64,000 nucleotides of DNA, taken from JADJYF01 sp965278995. GTDB lineage: Bacteria; Pseudomonadota; Gammaproteobacteria; Ga0077536. Below, piece after piece: positions 17,330 to 26,430 of this stretch (position 1 is the stretch's first letter; the number at the start of each line of letters is the position of its first letter). Made by a program: the position numbers and the translations under genes. The stretch is taken from contig OZ257136.1 in assembly GCA_965278995.1 (NCBI GenBank), forward strand, positions 1,674,001 through 1,738,000. Direction: 5' to 3'. The notes below the pieces were generated by a model that worked only from the letters and a program-made list of their open reading frames with translations, was not told where the DNA came from and made no database searches.

Positions 17330-18278
17330 GCCGTCAGAGCCTTCCGCCACGCTGCGAGTGGCCGCGGTCGTTGTCACCTACAATCGCTCCGCGTTGTTGC
17401 AGCAAGCCATTGCAGCACTGCTTGCCCAGACCTGCCAGCTGGCCCGTATCGTCATTGTCGACAATGCGAGTACAGACGACACTACAGCAGTCATGCACGC
17501 GCTGGGTTGGACCAATCATCCGCTGATTACCTGCCTGAGCAACGCAGAGAACCTGGGCGGGGCCGGCGGTTTCTGTACCGGCATCGCGCACTGTCTTAAA
17601 GAAGATCTCGATTGGATCTGGCTTACCGATGACGACGCCATCGCCGAGCCTGCGGCCTTGGCCGCGCTGCTCGCCGTAGCGCCCGATCCTTCCAATGTCT
17701 ACGGCTCTGCCGCGGTCTGTACCGGCAACGACGGCCGCTCCGAGCTGTGCTGGCCGGTGACCATCAATGCACCCACTGGCGAACAGGTGAGCCGCGATCC
17801 GGCGGCGCTGCCTGCACTCACACCGACAGCGAGTCTGCCGTTCCTGGGCTTTCTGATCGCGCCCACGCTGGTCCAGCGTATCGGGCTGCCGGACGCAGCA
17901 TTCTTTATTTCAGGCGACGATATCGAATATGTACTGCGTGCGCGTCGATATGGCGCCGCCAGCTATCTCGTCCGTGACAGCCGTCTGCATCATCCACGAC
18001 CGAGTGATTATCATTTCTCTGTCGCCGGCCGCCGTGTCTTCTGCCTGCGCCTGGCGCCGTGGCGACGTTACTTCTATGTGCGAAACAAAGTGGTCATCGC
18101 CCGCCGACATCTTGGGCTGGCGCTGTATACGGCCACACTGCCCGGTTTGCTGCTTCGGCTGCTGGCGACACTACTTCACGAACCCGACAGAAGACGCCAA
18201 CTGCGCGCCTACCTGACCGGTCTGTGGGATGGCTGGCTGGGACACCTCGGCAATCCGCCCGCGCGCCGCCAGCTGTGA
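17319..18278 (+). CDS. family 2 glycosyltransferase, likely galactofuranosyl- or rhamnosyltransferase-like
   Basis: 319 residues from ATG 17319, overlapping glf; an upstream GTG at 17283 would overlap more. It has a GT-A fold: AAVVVTYNR (about 16-24), VDNASTDDT (about 48-56), and the metal-binding DDD in WLTDDDA (near residue 105). A later SGDDIEYVLRAR fits the catalytic-acid region of Galf transferases and related GT2 enzymes. The C-terminal part is Arg- and Leu-rich and probably membrane-associated. Adjacency to glf makes UDP-Galf the likeliest donor; this is inference. Confidence 0.85.
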   Translation: MSSEPSEPSATLRVAAVVVTYNRSALLQQAIAALLAQTCQLARIVIVDNASTDDTTAVMHALGWTNHPLITCLSNAENLGGAGGFCTGIAHCLKEDLDWIWLTDDDAIAEPAALAALLAVAPDPSNVYGSAAVCTGNDGRSELCWPVTINAPTGEQVSRDPAALPALTPTASLPFLGFLIAPTLVQRIGLPDAAFFISGDDIEYVLRARRYGAASYLVRDSRLHHPRPSDYHFSVAGRRVFCLRLAPWRRYFYVRNKVVIARRHLGLALYTATLPGLLLRLLATLLHEPDRRRQLRAYLTGLWDGWLGHLGNPPARRQL

Positions 18279-18287
18279 CCAGCCGCC

Positions 18288-19496
18288 ATGACATCGCCAG
18301 CCGCTGAGCAGCCCGTGATATCGGTGACAGCGCCGAACGGCACGACGCACCCCTTGCGCATATTGTGTCTGTTCAAACGCCGCTATATGCGCAAGGACGT
18401 GATCAGCGATCGCTATGCGCGCCTGTACGAACTCCCGCGCGAACTGGCCCGACTCGGCCATGAAGTGCTGGTTATCTGCCTCAACTACCGCGGCGAAGGC
18501 CAACCGTTCGAGGCAACAGATGCCGGCGGTGACGGTCGCCTGCTCTGGCAGTCGTGCGATCTCGGCCGCCTGCTGGTTCCTGGATTCCTGCGCTATCGAC
18601 GCCAGGTTTCCGCTGCTATCGAGCGCTTCGCGCCGGATATACTGGTCGGCGGCTCGGATTCCCTGCATGCCGCTATAACTCGGACTTTCGCCCAAGCCTG
18701 CGACCGGCCGTTTGCACTGGATCTCTACGACAACTATGCAAGCTTCAGCCTGAGCCGGCTGCCTGGTCTGGCAGCGGCTTATCGACGTGCGCTCCGCACA
18801 GCCGATGCCGTGAGCTGCGTCAGCGAGCCGCTCCGCGCCATGATAGAACGCGAATACAGGCCGCACGGACTTACGGTGACGCTCGAAAGCACCATCAGCG
18901 GCGCACTGTTCCAGCCTTGCCCGCAAGCAGCAAGTCGCAGCCGCTACGACCTGCCGGCAAACCGTCTACTGATCGGCACGGCAGGCGCGCTGGACGCCTC
19001 GCGTGGAACAGCAACGCTGTTCGAAGCCTATCGTCGCCTGCGCGCAGAGCGCGACGACATCGGGCTGGTACTGGCCGGCAAGGTCCATCTGTCGGTACCA
19101 TTGCCCGATGCACCGGATATTTACGCTCTTGGCGAATTGCCGCATACGGCAATGGCGGAGTTTTTCAGCGCGCTCGATGTAGCGGTGATCTGCATGCGCG
19201 ACAACGAGTTCGGTCGCTATGCTTTTCCGCAGAAATTATATGAAATCATCGCCTGCGAGATACCGGTCGTGGCAGCGCGCGTCGGTGCGATCGCAGCGAC
19301 ATTGAGCGAATGTCCCGGAGCACTGTACGATCCGGACAACTGCGAGAGCCTGCTTACCAGTCTGCGGTTCCAACTCGCCGAGCGTCACCGTGTTGCGCGC
19401 CGGCCGCCGACCTGGGTCGAACAGGCGGCAAGACTTGGGGCGCTGCTCGAGACGGTGGTTGAGAGCCGCCCTCATCGGAACCTGCGCAACGCGTGA
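18288..19496 (+). CDS. GT-B glycosyltransferase (family 4-like)
   Basis: 402 residues. The N-terminal domain begins LRILCLFKRRYMRKDVISDRY and continues with LPRELARLGHEVLVICL. The C-terminal domain carries LIGTAGALDASRGTATLFEAY (sugar-nucleotide domain start) and the acidic motif AFPQKLYEIIACEIPVVA (about residues 305-325), which matches the E-x7-E-type site of family 4 enzymes in degenerate form. It probably acts at the cytoplasmic face of the inner membrane. Ten bases separate it from the previous gene, and it overlaps the exporter permease gene by 4 bp (GTGA). Sugar specificity unknown. Confidence 0.8.
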   Translation: MTSPAAEQPVISVTAPNGTTHPLRILCLFKRRYMRKDVISDRYARLYELPRELARLGHEVLVICLNYRGEGQPFEATDAGGDGRLLWQSCDLGRLLVPGFLRYRRQVSAAIERFAPDILVGGSDSLHAAITRTFAQACDRPFALDLYDNYASFSLSRLPGLAAAYRRALRTADAVSCVSEPLRAMIEREYRPHGLTVTLESTISGALFQPCPQAASRSRYDLPANRLLIGTAGALDASRGTATLFEAYRRLRAERDDIGLVLAGKVHLSVPLPDAPDIYALGELPHTAMAEFFSALDVAVICMRDNEFGRYAFPQKLYEIIACEIPVVAARVGAIAATLSECPGALYDPDNCESLLTSLRFQLAERHRVARRPPTWVEQAARLGALLETVVESRPHRNLRNA

Positions 19497-20341
19497 GCAA
19501 GATGTTGCCGCCTGTCGACGAACGTATTTATTCTCCGGCACCGCTGCTCCGAGAGCCGCGTCGCTTGTTCCATCAGATGACGCGTGACGCATGGCGTTCG
19601 CGGAGTCTTGCATGGCGCTTGGCAGTGCGCGATATCAAGGCACTTTACCGGCAGAGTGTACTGGGCTACCTGTGGGCATTCATGCCGCCCCTGCTGATCG
19701 CCGCAAGTTTCATCGTTTTGCGCGACCGGCAAATATTCACCAGTACAGCAACACCAGTCCCTTATCCAGCCTACGTTATCGTCGGTGCACTGGTGTGGCA
19801 GAATTTTTCAGACGCCGTCCTGGCTCCACTTCGCATGGTCGTCGGCAGTCGAGATATGCTGGTCAAGATCAGCTTTCCGCACGAAGCGTTGATCCTGGGC
19901 GGCGTCATCGTAACCTCGTTTGGTGCACTGGTGCGTGCCGTCGTCGTGGCACCGGTGTTGTTTTACTACGGAGTCCAGCCCGGCTTCGGCGCCGTGCTCG
20001 CCATCCCCGGTACGGTAGCTCTGATTGTCACTGGGACAGCAGTGGGGCTGCTTCTCGCGCCGGTCGGAGCACTTTATAAAGATGTCGAAAAATCGCTCGC
20101 ACCGTTGCTCATGCTGTGGCTGTTGGTGACGCCGGTAGCTTATCCAACCAACAAGCTGATCAGCATACTCAACCCGGTATCTCCGCTACTCGATGCGACT
20201 CGCGCAGCCTTGCTCGGTATCGATACGCAGGCATGGCCAATCTGTTTCGTTGTAATCCTGATGAGCGGAGTCACGTTGTGCGTTGGTTGGCTTTTTCTAC
20301 GGCTTGCAATCCCGCACGTCGTCGCCCGGCTGGGCATGTAG
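19493..20341 (+). CDS. wzm: polysaccharide ABC exporter permease (Wzm-like)
   Basis: 282 residues, with the ABC-2 permease layout of about six transmembrane helices. An N-terminal cytoplasmic segment includes AWRLAVRDIKALYRQSVLGYLWAF (about 37-60), the usual ABC-2 entry motif (DIKxRYRxSxLGxLW). The start is a GTG inside the previous gene's stop (GTGA); an ATG three codons later is an alternative. It pairs with the ATPase gene 3 bp downstream to export an undecaprenyl-linked glycan to the periplasm. An ABC-dependent system implies chain completion in the cytoplasm, with no Wzy polymerase needed, and none is seen here. Confidence 0.92.
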   Translation: MSKMLPPVDERIYSPAPLLREPRRLFHQMTRDAWRSRSLAWRLAVRDIKALYRQSVLGYLWAFMPPLLIAASFIVLRDRQIFTSTATPVPYPAYVIVGALVWQNFSDAVLAPLRMVVGSRDMLVKISFPHEALILGGVIVTSFGALVRAVVVAPVLFYYGVQPGFGAVLAIPGTVALIVTGTAVGLLLAPVGALYKDVEKSLAPLLMLWLLVTPVAYPTNKLISILNPVSPLLDATRAALLGIDTQAWPICFVVILMSGVTLCVGWLFLRLAIPHVVARLGM

Positions 20342-20344
20342 GCG

Positions 20345-21598
20345 ATGCCGTCAGTTGTCAAATCGACGGCACCCGACGACGCAGTAATCGTCGCGCGCGG
20401 TCTCGGCAAGAAATTCTGCCGGGATTTGAAACGCTCTCTCATCTACGGGGTTCGCGACATTTTTTCTGAAATCTGTTGTGATACTGCTGACTTCGGCACC
20501 CTCAGAGAAATGGAATTCTGGGCCCTGCATGCGGCAGATTTCACGCTCGCGCGAGGTCAGAGCCTCGGCATCATTGGGCATAACGGCGCCGGCAAAAGTA
20601 CGCTGCTCAAATTGATCGCCGGTTTGATCAAACCCGATACTGGAGAACTTCGGGTTCGTGGTCGAGTCGGTGCGCTGATTGCGCTCGGTGCCGGCTTCAA
20701 CCCGATCTTGACAGGCTACGAAAATATCCAGGTCAGCGCGGCTCTGCTCGGTTATTCGCGCCGTCAACTCGCGGCATTAATCGACGATGTCATCGAATTC
20801 TCTGAACTTAGCGAATTCATACACACTCCGGTACAGAACTACAGCAGCGGAATGCATGTCCGCCTGGGCTTCGCGGTTGCAGTGCATTTCGCTCCAGATA
20901 TCATGCTGGTGGATGAAGTACTGGCAGTCGGCGACAGTCTGTTCCAGCGCAAATGTTTTGACCGCATTCTGTCCATGCGCGAGGCCGGCACCTCTTTTAT
21001 CATCGTTTCACACAGTCCGTGGCAGATTGAAGGCCTATGCGATTTGGCGGCCGTAGTCGAGCGCGGTCGATTGTCGCCAATAGCGCCGGCCAAAGAAGCT
21101 CAAGCTCTCTACCATGATTTGCGTCAACAGGCCATGTCACCGAACACTGCCGGCAGTCACACAACGCGAGAAGGTACGCATAGCCTGTATGTCGAGCAGG
21201 TCACACTCGAACATGCGGCCAACGACTTGCAATCCGTGGTGAGCGGTCAGCCTCTGGCGATCGTTGCGCGCGTGCGGACCACGCGACCTTTGCACCAGGT
21301 TCGACTGCGCTTCGAGATCTGTTCGGCCAGCAATACCATGGTCGCAATGCTGACAACCAATGGCTTGAGCGAAGCCCTAACCTTCGATGGCGAGCACCAA
21401 GTGCGCTTCAGTCTCGAGGCCTGTCAGTTGACCAGCGGCTGGTATTACATTGACGTCATCGCGGTCGACAGATTTGTACGCCTGGATACCTGGCGGCGAG
21501 CACTTGAGTTCAAAGTCTTGCTGCAGGACGACACGGCACGCAATCTCACCGGAGATCTTGGTACATTCGTGTGCGCCGGACATTGGGAGTTCGACTGA
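20345..21598 (+). CDS. wzt: polysaccharide ABC exporter ATPase with glycan-binding C-domain (Wzt-like)
   Basis: 417 residues. The nucleotide-binding domain (about 10-250) has Walker A GHNGAGKST (78-86), signature YSSGM (166-170, the degenerate form usual in Wzt/TagH) and Walker B DIMLVDE (185-191). The C-terminal part (about 265-417) is a beta-rich domain like Wzt_C, which in O9a-type systems recognises the chemically capped end of the glycan. This argues for a terminator-capped polysaccharide. The methyltransferase two genes downstream is a candidate capping enzyme. The TGA stop abuts the next gene's ATG directly. Confidence 0.93.
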   Translation: MPSVVKSTAPDDAVIVARGLGKKFCRDLKRSLIYGVRDIFSEICCDTADFGTLREMEFWALHAADFTLARGQSLGIIGHNGAGKSTLLKLIAGLIKPDTGELRVRGRVGALIALGAGFNPILTGYENIQVSAALLGYSRRQLAALIDDVIEFSELSEFIHTPVQNYSSGMHVRLGFAVAVHFAPDIMLVDEVLAVGDSLFQRKCFDRILSMREAGTSFIIVSHSPWQIEGLCDLAAVVERGRLSPIAPAKEAQALYHDLRQQAMSPNTAGSHTTREGTHSLYVEQVTLEHAANDLQSVVSGQPLAIVARVRTTRPLHQVRLRFEICSASNTMVAMLTTNGLSEALTFDGEHQVRFSLEACQLTSGWYYIDVIAVDRFVRLDTWRRALEFKVLLQDDTARNLTGDLGTFVCAGHWEFD

Positions 21599-23451
21599 AT
21601 GTGCGGCATCCTCGGTACGCTGCGCACCCGCGCTGATCTTGCACCTGCAACATTCGACCGCATGCTGGATACGCTGGAAGCTCGCGGTCCGGACGGCCGC
21701 GGCGTGCATCGCAGTGACGACGGCCTGCTCATGTTCGGACACCGACGTCTGGCAATCATCGACCTTAGCGCGGCGGCGCACAACCTCTGAACAGCATCGA
21801 CGGCCGTCTATGGCTGACGTTCAACGGAGAGATCTATAACTATCGCGAACTGCGTGCGGAATTGATTGCTGCGGGACATCGTTTTCGAACGCATACTGAT
21901 TCTGAAGTGATTGTAGAAGCGTACGCTGCCTGGGGCCTCGCCATGCTGTCACGCTTGCGCGGCATTTTCGCGTTCGGCTTGTGGGACACCGAACGTCGCG
22001 AACTGTTGATCGCCCGCGACGCGCTCGGCGTAAAACCGCTGTACTATGCGCACTACGCCGAACACTTCAGTTTCGCTTCGCAGCCCAAGGCTATTTTGGG
22101 CGACCCAGCTTTCGATGCCAGGATCTCGCCTACTGCAATGCGCGATTTCCTTGCTTATGGTTACGTGCCACGCGATCGGGCGATCTTTGCCAACATGGCA
22201 AAACTGCCGGCAGCTCATTATGGCATCTACCGCGACGGGCGTCTTTCGATCGCCCGTTACTGGGAGCCGGACTGTCGACCACTGAGCGGCGATGCCAATG
22301 ATTGTGCTTGGCAACTGCGTGATGCGCTCGTTGACGCAGTTCGCACGCAATTGGTGGCAGACGTCCCACTCGGCTGCTTTTTGAGTGGTGGTATAGATTC
22401 CAGCTTATTGGTTGCGCTGGCCCGTGGCACTGGCATACCACTGAAAACATTCACGTTGGGTTTTGATGACGCAGCCAGCGACGAACGGATCTACGCACGA
22501 CGAGTCGCGCGACATTTCAACACTGAGCATTTCGAGCACGTGCTCGACGCAGGCCAGGCCCTGGCTGGACTGGAGTCGCTTACCGAACATTTCGATGAGC
22601 CGTTTGATCCTAACGGTCCATTGCCGTTCATGCAGGTCGCGCGCATGGCCCGGCAACACTCGACCGTCGTTGCGCTCGGCGGTGACGGCGCTGACGAACT
22701 GTTCCTGGGCTACCTTCGCTACGATGACTTCGATGCACCTCCGTGGGCCTCCGCTGGTCTCTCACGCAGCGGATGGCGTGCGTTGCGCAAGGGTGGCCTG
22801 TGCGCTTCGCGTCGAGCCTCACCAACCGAGCTATCGCGCTATTTTGCCTACGAAGGCTGTCTCGATGACCAGGCACAAGCCTTGCTGCTCGACAGTAAAT
22901 TCCGCGACCGGATCGAAGACCAGGCTATCGACCTGATGCGACCATGGTTCAGCAGCGACATCCCAGCGGTCTGTACAGCGCGCGCCATCGATATGAATCT
23001 GTATCTGGTCGACCATATCCTATGCAAGGTCGACCGCGCCGCGATGGCCAGCGGCGTTGAAGCTCGCGTGCCGTTCCTCGATCCTGCTGTCGTCGATCTC
23101 GCGCTCCGTATTCCTGCCCAACTGCATTACGCCAGCGGTGAACGCAAAGCGCTGTTCAAGCAGATTGCCAGGCAATTTCTACCTGTCCATAGCGTGAGTG
23201 TGCGCAAGAAGGGTTTCAGCAGTCCACTTTCGCTGTGGCAAAATAACGCGTTCCTGGGCTTGTTTCACAGCCGGCTGGACCGCGGCAGATTGCTCGACCA
23301 GGGAGTATTACGCGATGACTGGGCGCGTGGACTTGCGCAGATCACCGCTGCTGATGCGGCGCGCGGAATGCGCGCACGTTGGTTACTCCTGACTGCGGAA
23401 CTGTGGGCGCGGCGATGGCTGGACAGGGACGCAGTCGCGGCGGCAGCATGA
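21599..23451 (+). pseudogene. asnB: asparagine synthase (glutamine-hydrolysing)-like gene, frameshifted
   Basis: The first frame (21599-21790) encodes MCGILG with catalytic Cys2 and RGPDGRG, GHRRLAIIDLS, then ends early at TGA. The second frame, readable from 21781, continues as QPLNSIDGRLWLTFNGEIYNYRE, which is the expected next segment. Restoring one C, to read CACCAA instead of CACAA at about 21780-21783, joins them into a 617-residue protein with the synthase PP-loop LSGGIDSSLL. It is therefore a single-base deletion, either a real mutation or a sequence error. No slippery heptamer is evident. Such enzymes in glycan operons amidate sugar acids or other carboxylates. The frame downstream remains fully open and in operon register. 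Confidence 0.9.
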
Positions 23452-24185
23452 GCCTGCCAGTACACCCGGCCTTGTATCAACGCTGGCGCGAACGCTGGCT
23501 GGCAGCTTTACTCCGACTTTCGAAACGGCGTTCGCGTCGCCACCTTGAAGCCTGGCTTGTCGACGCAATTACCAGGTTCGAGTTGCGTGGCCCTGGCATC
23601 ATGCTGAACGTCGGCGCCGGTGGTGAGATAGCCGACATCCTGGCGCGTCAGGGTGTCAAGGCGTGCTCCGTCGACCTGGATAGCGGGCGCCAACCAGATC
23701 TACTTGCCGATGTACGCGATCTTGCGCCGATAGCGGATGCCTCATGCGAGGCCGTGTTCATGCTAGAGGTCCTGGAACACGTAAGCGAACCGCAACGCGC
23801 CGCCGCCGCAGTCGCCCGTGTCCTGAGACCTGGTGGGATCCTGATAGCTTCGACACCATTCATGCTGCCGATGCATGATCAACCGTTCGATTTCTTTCGC
23901 TATACACTCCATGGACTGTACTGGTTGTTCCGCGATTTCGAGTGGCTGAGTCTGCGCGAGCGTAACGGCTACTTCGCCGCTATCGCCGTACTGCTGCTGC
24001 GCCCGTATGCGCAACTCGGTGATACCGGCCGCAACCGGGCCTTTCTGCTATCGCTGGTGCTGGTCCCGTTGGCGCTCGCGCTGGAACAGTTGGACCGGGT
24101 GGCACCGTCGTTGGATGCGACTACCGGCTATTTTTTTATCTGCCGAAAGCCATATGACCTATCTGGCTTGTCGCCACTGGCATGA
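23448..24185 (+). CDS. class I SAM-dependent methyltransferase
   Basis: 245 residues from ATG 23448, which overlaps the previous stop (ATGA). Methyltransferase type 11 features are MLNVGAGGE (SAM glycine loop, about 45-53), CSVDLDSG (acidic loop), LEVLEHVSEP (about 105-114) and RVLRPGGILIASTPF (about 123-137). The C-terminal third is hydrophobic and suggests membrane association. It could methylate a sugar or a lipid-linked glycan end. In Wzt-type systems terminal methylation can stop chain growth, which would suit the C-domain of the exporter ATPase. Confidence 0.85.
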   Translation: MSLPVHPALYQRWRERWLAALLRLSKRRSRRHLEAWLVDAITRFELRGPGIMLNVGAGGEIADILARQGVKACSVDLDSGRQPDLLADVRDLAPIADASCEAVFMLEVLEHVSEPQRAAAAVARVLRPGGILIASTPFMLPMHDQPFDFFRYTLHGLYWLFRDFEWLSLRERNGYFAAIAVLLLRPYAQLGDTGRNRAFLLSLVLVPLALALEQLDRVAPSLDATTGYFFICRKPYDLSGLSPLA

Positions 24186-25129
24186 CGACCGCTTACGGAA
24201 GCGATCTATGTATTGTCGTGCGCGAGAGCGGTGAACGCACTGCAGACGTGTGCGCAGCGCTGCTTGCCAAGCTACTGCCTTCGGCAATATTGCTGCGCAT
24301 AGCGGCGGGCGATTTCATGACGGTCATGCAGACGTCGCTCGAAGCCGGACTGCGCAGTGGCCGACCATGGACACTCTGCATCGACGCCGATGTCCTGGTG
24401 CTGCCAGACCTGCACGGGATCCTGGCTGAAGCGCGCAGCGCCGACCCCGATGTGTTCGCCGTGCAAGGGCTGGTCCACGATAAGTTCATGCTGTGCAGAC
24501 GCCCTGCCGGCAACCATCTTTATCGGAGCGAACTTATCCAAGAAGCGTTGACTGTGATGCCACGTATCGGGACGCTTCGTCCGGAAACAAAGCTGATTCA
24601 GGCGATGGGCATCAAGGGTTATGGACTTCTACAATCCCGTACATGCATCGGTCTTCATGATTACGAACAGGCCCATATTGATATTTACGCCAAAGCCAGC
24701 CTGCACGCTCACAAGCACGCGGACCTTGCCCAAGATCTTCTGCCGGCATGGGCTGCGTTGAAGGACACCGATGTTGATTTCCGCATATGCCTGTCAGCGT
24801 GGGCAGATGCACGCAATGGAAAGACCACTCCGACCCTCGCACGCATCGACACGGCTGCGGTAGCGGAACGCGCACTCTTCGAACTGGAGCTGGCGCCGCA
24901 GGCACCGCTGATCGGACCTCCCGAGGTGTGGCGTTCGCGGGGACTCGAGGACGCCATCCGTATCGACGTATCCGGATTGGCGCTGCAGCGCGCGTTCGAC
25001 GCCGCTGTATTTCCGGAACGTTCTGTGTACGCACTCCTCACGAATCACGGTATGTGTGCGGCGCGCCTGGTCTGGCGCTGGTGCCGAATACTTGCTCTAC
25101 TGGTTCGGCCGGTGACACGCTGGACGTGA
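24182..25129 (+). CDS. putative GT-A-type glycosyltransferase, unrecognised family
   Basis: 315 residues, starting in the stop of the methyltransferase gene (ATGA). The clearest feature is WTLCIDADVLVLPDLHGIL (about 59-77), a hydrophobic strand ending in a DxD metal site as in GT-A nucleotide-sugar enzymes. Around it, LYRSELIQEALTVMP and ETKLIQAMGIKGYG look like acceptor-side segments, and HDYEQAHIDIY follows. I cannot place it in a CAZy family. Context inside a glycan operon and the DxD motif support a sugar-transferase role; this remains inference. Confidence 0.6.
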   Translation: MTTAYGSDLCIVVRESGERTADVCAALLAKLLPSAILLRIAAGDFMTVMQTSLEAGLRSGRPWTLCIDADVLVLPDLHGILAEARSADPDVFAVQGLVHDKFMLCRRPAGNHLYRSELIQEALTVMPRIGTLRPETKLIQAMGIKGYGLLQSRTCIGLHDYEQAHIDIYAKASLHAHKHADLAQDLLPAWAALKDTDVDFRICLSAWADARNGKTTPTLARIDTAAVAERALFELELAPQAPLIGPPEVWRSRGLEDAIRIDVSGLALQRAFDAAVFPERSVYALLTNHGMCAARLVWRWCRILALLVRPVTRWT

Positions 25130-25134
25130 GCTCC

Positions 25135-26430
25135 ATGGTGGCGCCCTTTCGGCTGGTGTGCGCGATCGACTCACTGACCGGCGGTGGCGCCGAGAAAGTT
25201 TTGACGGCGTTGACTGCGCGACTCGATCCGACGCAATTCGAGATTCAGATTGTGCTGACTTTGGATACGGTCAACCGGCAATCGGTCGCTCCGACTATCG
25301 GTCTCGTACCGCTCACGCGACGACCGCCGGCGAGACTCGATCGTGCACGCCTGGCCTGGCCTGACCGCCTGTTCGATCATCTGCTCGCCGCCGGCTTCCG
25401 TACTTTCGCGGGTGAAAAACCAGCTGACCACCATGGCTCAGCCATTGCACAACAACATCTGCAGCAGCTGGTCCGTACACTGCGTCTGGCCAGCGCTCGA
25501 TTCGGCCGCCACTTGCGAGCATGGGAGCCCGATTGCGTCCTGAGCTTTCTGCCTTATAGCAATCTAATCGCCCTACTTGCTCAACAATGGTATCGCTGGC
25601 CTGGCGCGCTGGTACTGTCTGATCGCAATTATCTATCACGCGAGCTCGCAGGTCTGCCGTGGCCGATGCTGCACGCACGATTCATACGCGCCTATTATGG
25701 ACGGGCGGCCCGGCATGTTTGCGTGTCTAATGCAGCTGCAGTCGACCTTCGAGCATCATTCGGCGTTGCCAGCGAACGTATTGTAACGATTGCCAACGGG
25801 GTTGACGGTGCTGACCTTGCCGCGCGTGCTGCGGACGCTTTACCCGATTCAGCACCAATTCGTACTCCAGAGCACCTGTGGCTGGTAGCTGTCGGCCGCC
25901 TGCAGGCGCAGAAAGGGTTCGATATCCTGCTCGCGGCGCTGGCTCAGCCACGTGCCTCACGCTGGCAGCTCTTATTGCTTGGCACTGGCCCCGACGAAAC
26001 CGCACTCCGTACGCAGGCCAGGCAACTCGGGCTCGCAACCCGTATTCATTTCCTGGGGTGGGACGCCAACCCCTATCGTTGGCTGGGCCGCGCCGACGCG
26101 TACGTGCTGAGTTCGCGGTGGGAGGGCATGCCAAATGCGCTACTCGAGGCGCTCGCTTTGGGCCGCCCAGTGATCGCTACCGATTGTCAAAGTGGACCGC
26201 GTGAGATTTTGGACGGCGGTTGCTACGGACGGTTGGTCCCGCCCGAAGCGGTGGAACCACTGGCCGAGGCGCTCGGGGATTTCGCCGACGACGCCAACGT
26301 CCGTGCGCATTACTCAGCGCTCGCGCTGGAACGTTCGCAACGTTATTGCATAAACCGCATGGTCACCGAATATGCCAGGCTACTCGAGCAGGTAATTGGC
26401 GAACGACGTGGCGCTGGCGAGCTGCCATGA
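25135..26430 (+). CDS. GT-B glycosyltransferase (family 4)
   Basis: 431 residues from ATG 25135, 5 bp after the previous gene; a much longer in-frame extension upstream overlaps it and is rejected. Typical start VCAIDSLTGGGAEKVL (glycine-rich acceptor loop), then VSNAAAVDLRASFGV and VTIANGVD. The C-domain has VGRLQAQKGFDILLAALA and the acidic motif SSRWEGMPNALLEALALGRPVIATD (about 328-352), with both family-4 glutamates. It probably adds a sugar to the lipid-linked chain. The next gene starts within its last codons (ATGA). Confidence 0.92.
   Translation: MVAPFRLVCAIDSLTGGGAEKVLTALTARLDPTQFEIQIVLTLDTVNRQSVAPTIGLVPLTRRPPARLDRARLAWPDRLFDHLLAAGFRTFAGEKPADHHGSAIAQQHLQQLVRTLRLASARFGRHLRAWEPDCVLSFLPYSNLIALLAQQWYRWPGALVLSDRNYLSRELAGLPWPMLHARFIRAYYGRAARHVCVSNAAAVDLRASFGVASERIVTIANGVDGADLAARAADALPDSAPIRTPEHLWLVAVGRLQAQKGFDILLAALAQPRASRWQLLLLGTGPDETALRTQARQLGLATRIHFLGWDANPYRWLGRADAYVLSSRWEGMPNALLEALALGRPVIATDCQSGPREILDGGCYGRLVPPEAVEPLAEALGDFADDANVRAHYSALALERSQRYCINRMVTEYARLLEQVIGERRGAGELP

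Noticed and set aside
21862..23451. Separate gene starting at ATG 21862 for the synthase domain
   Set aside because: The same frame is open further upstream and continues the glutaminase domain exactly where the first frame stops, so a frameshifted single gene explains it better.
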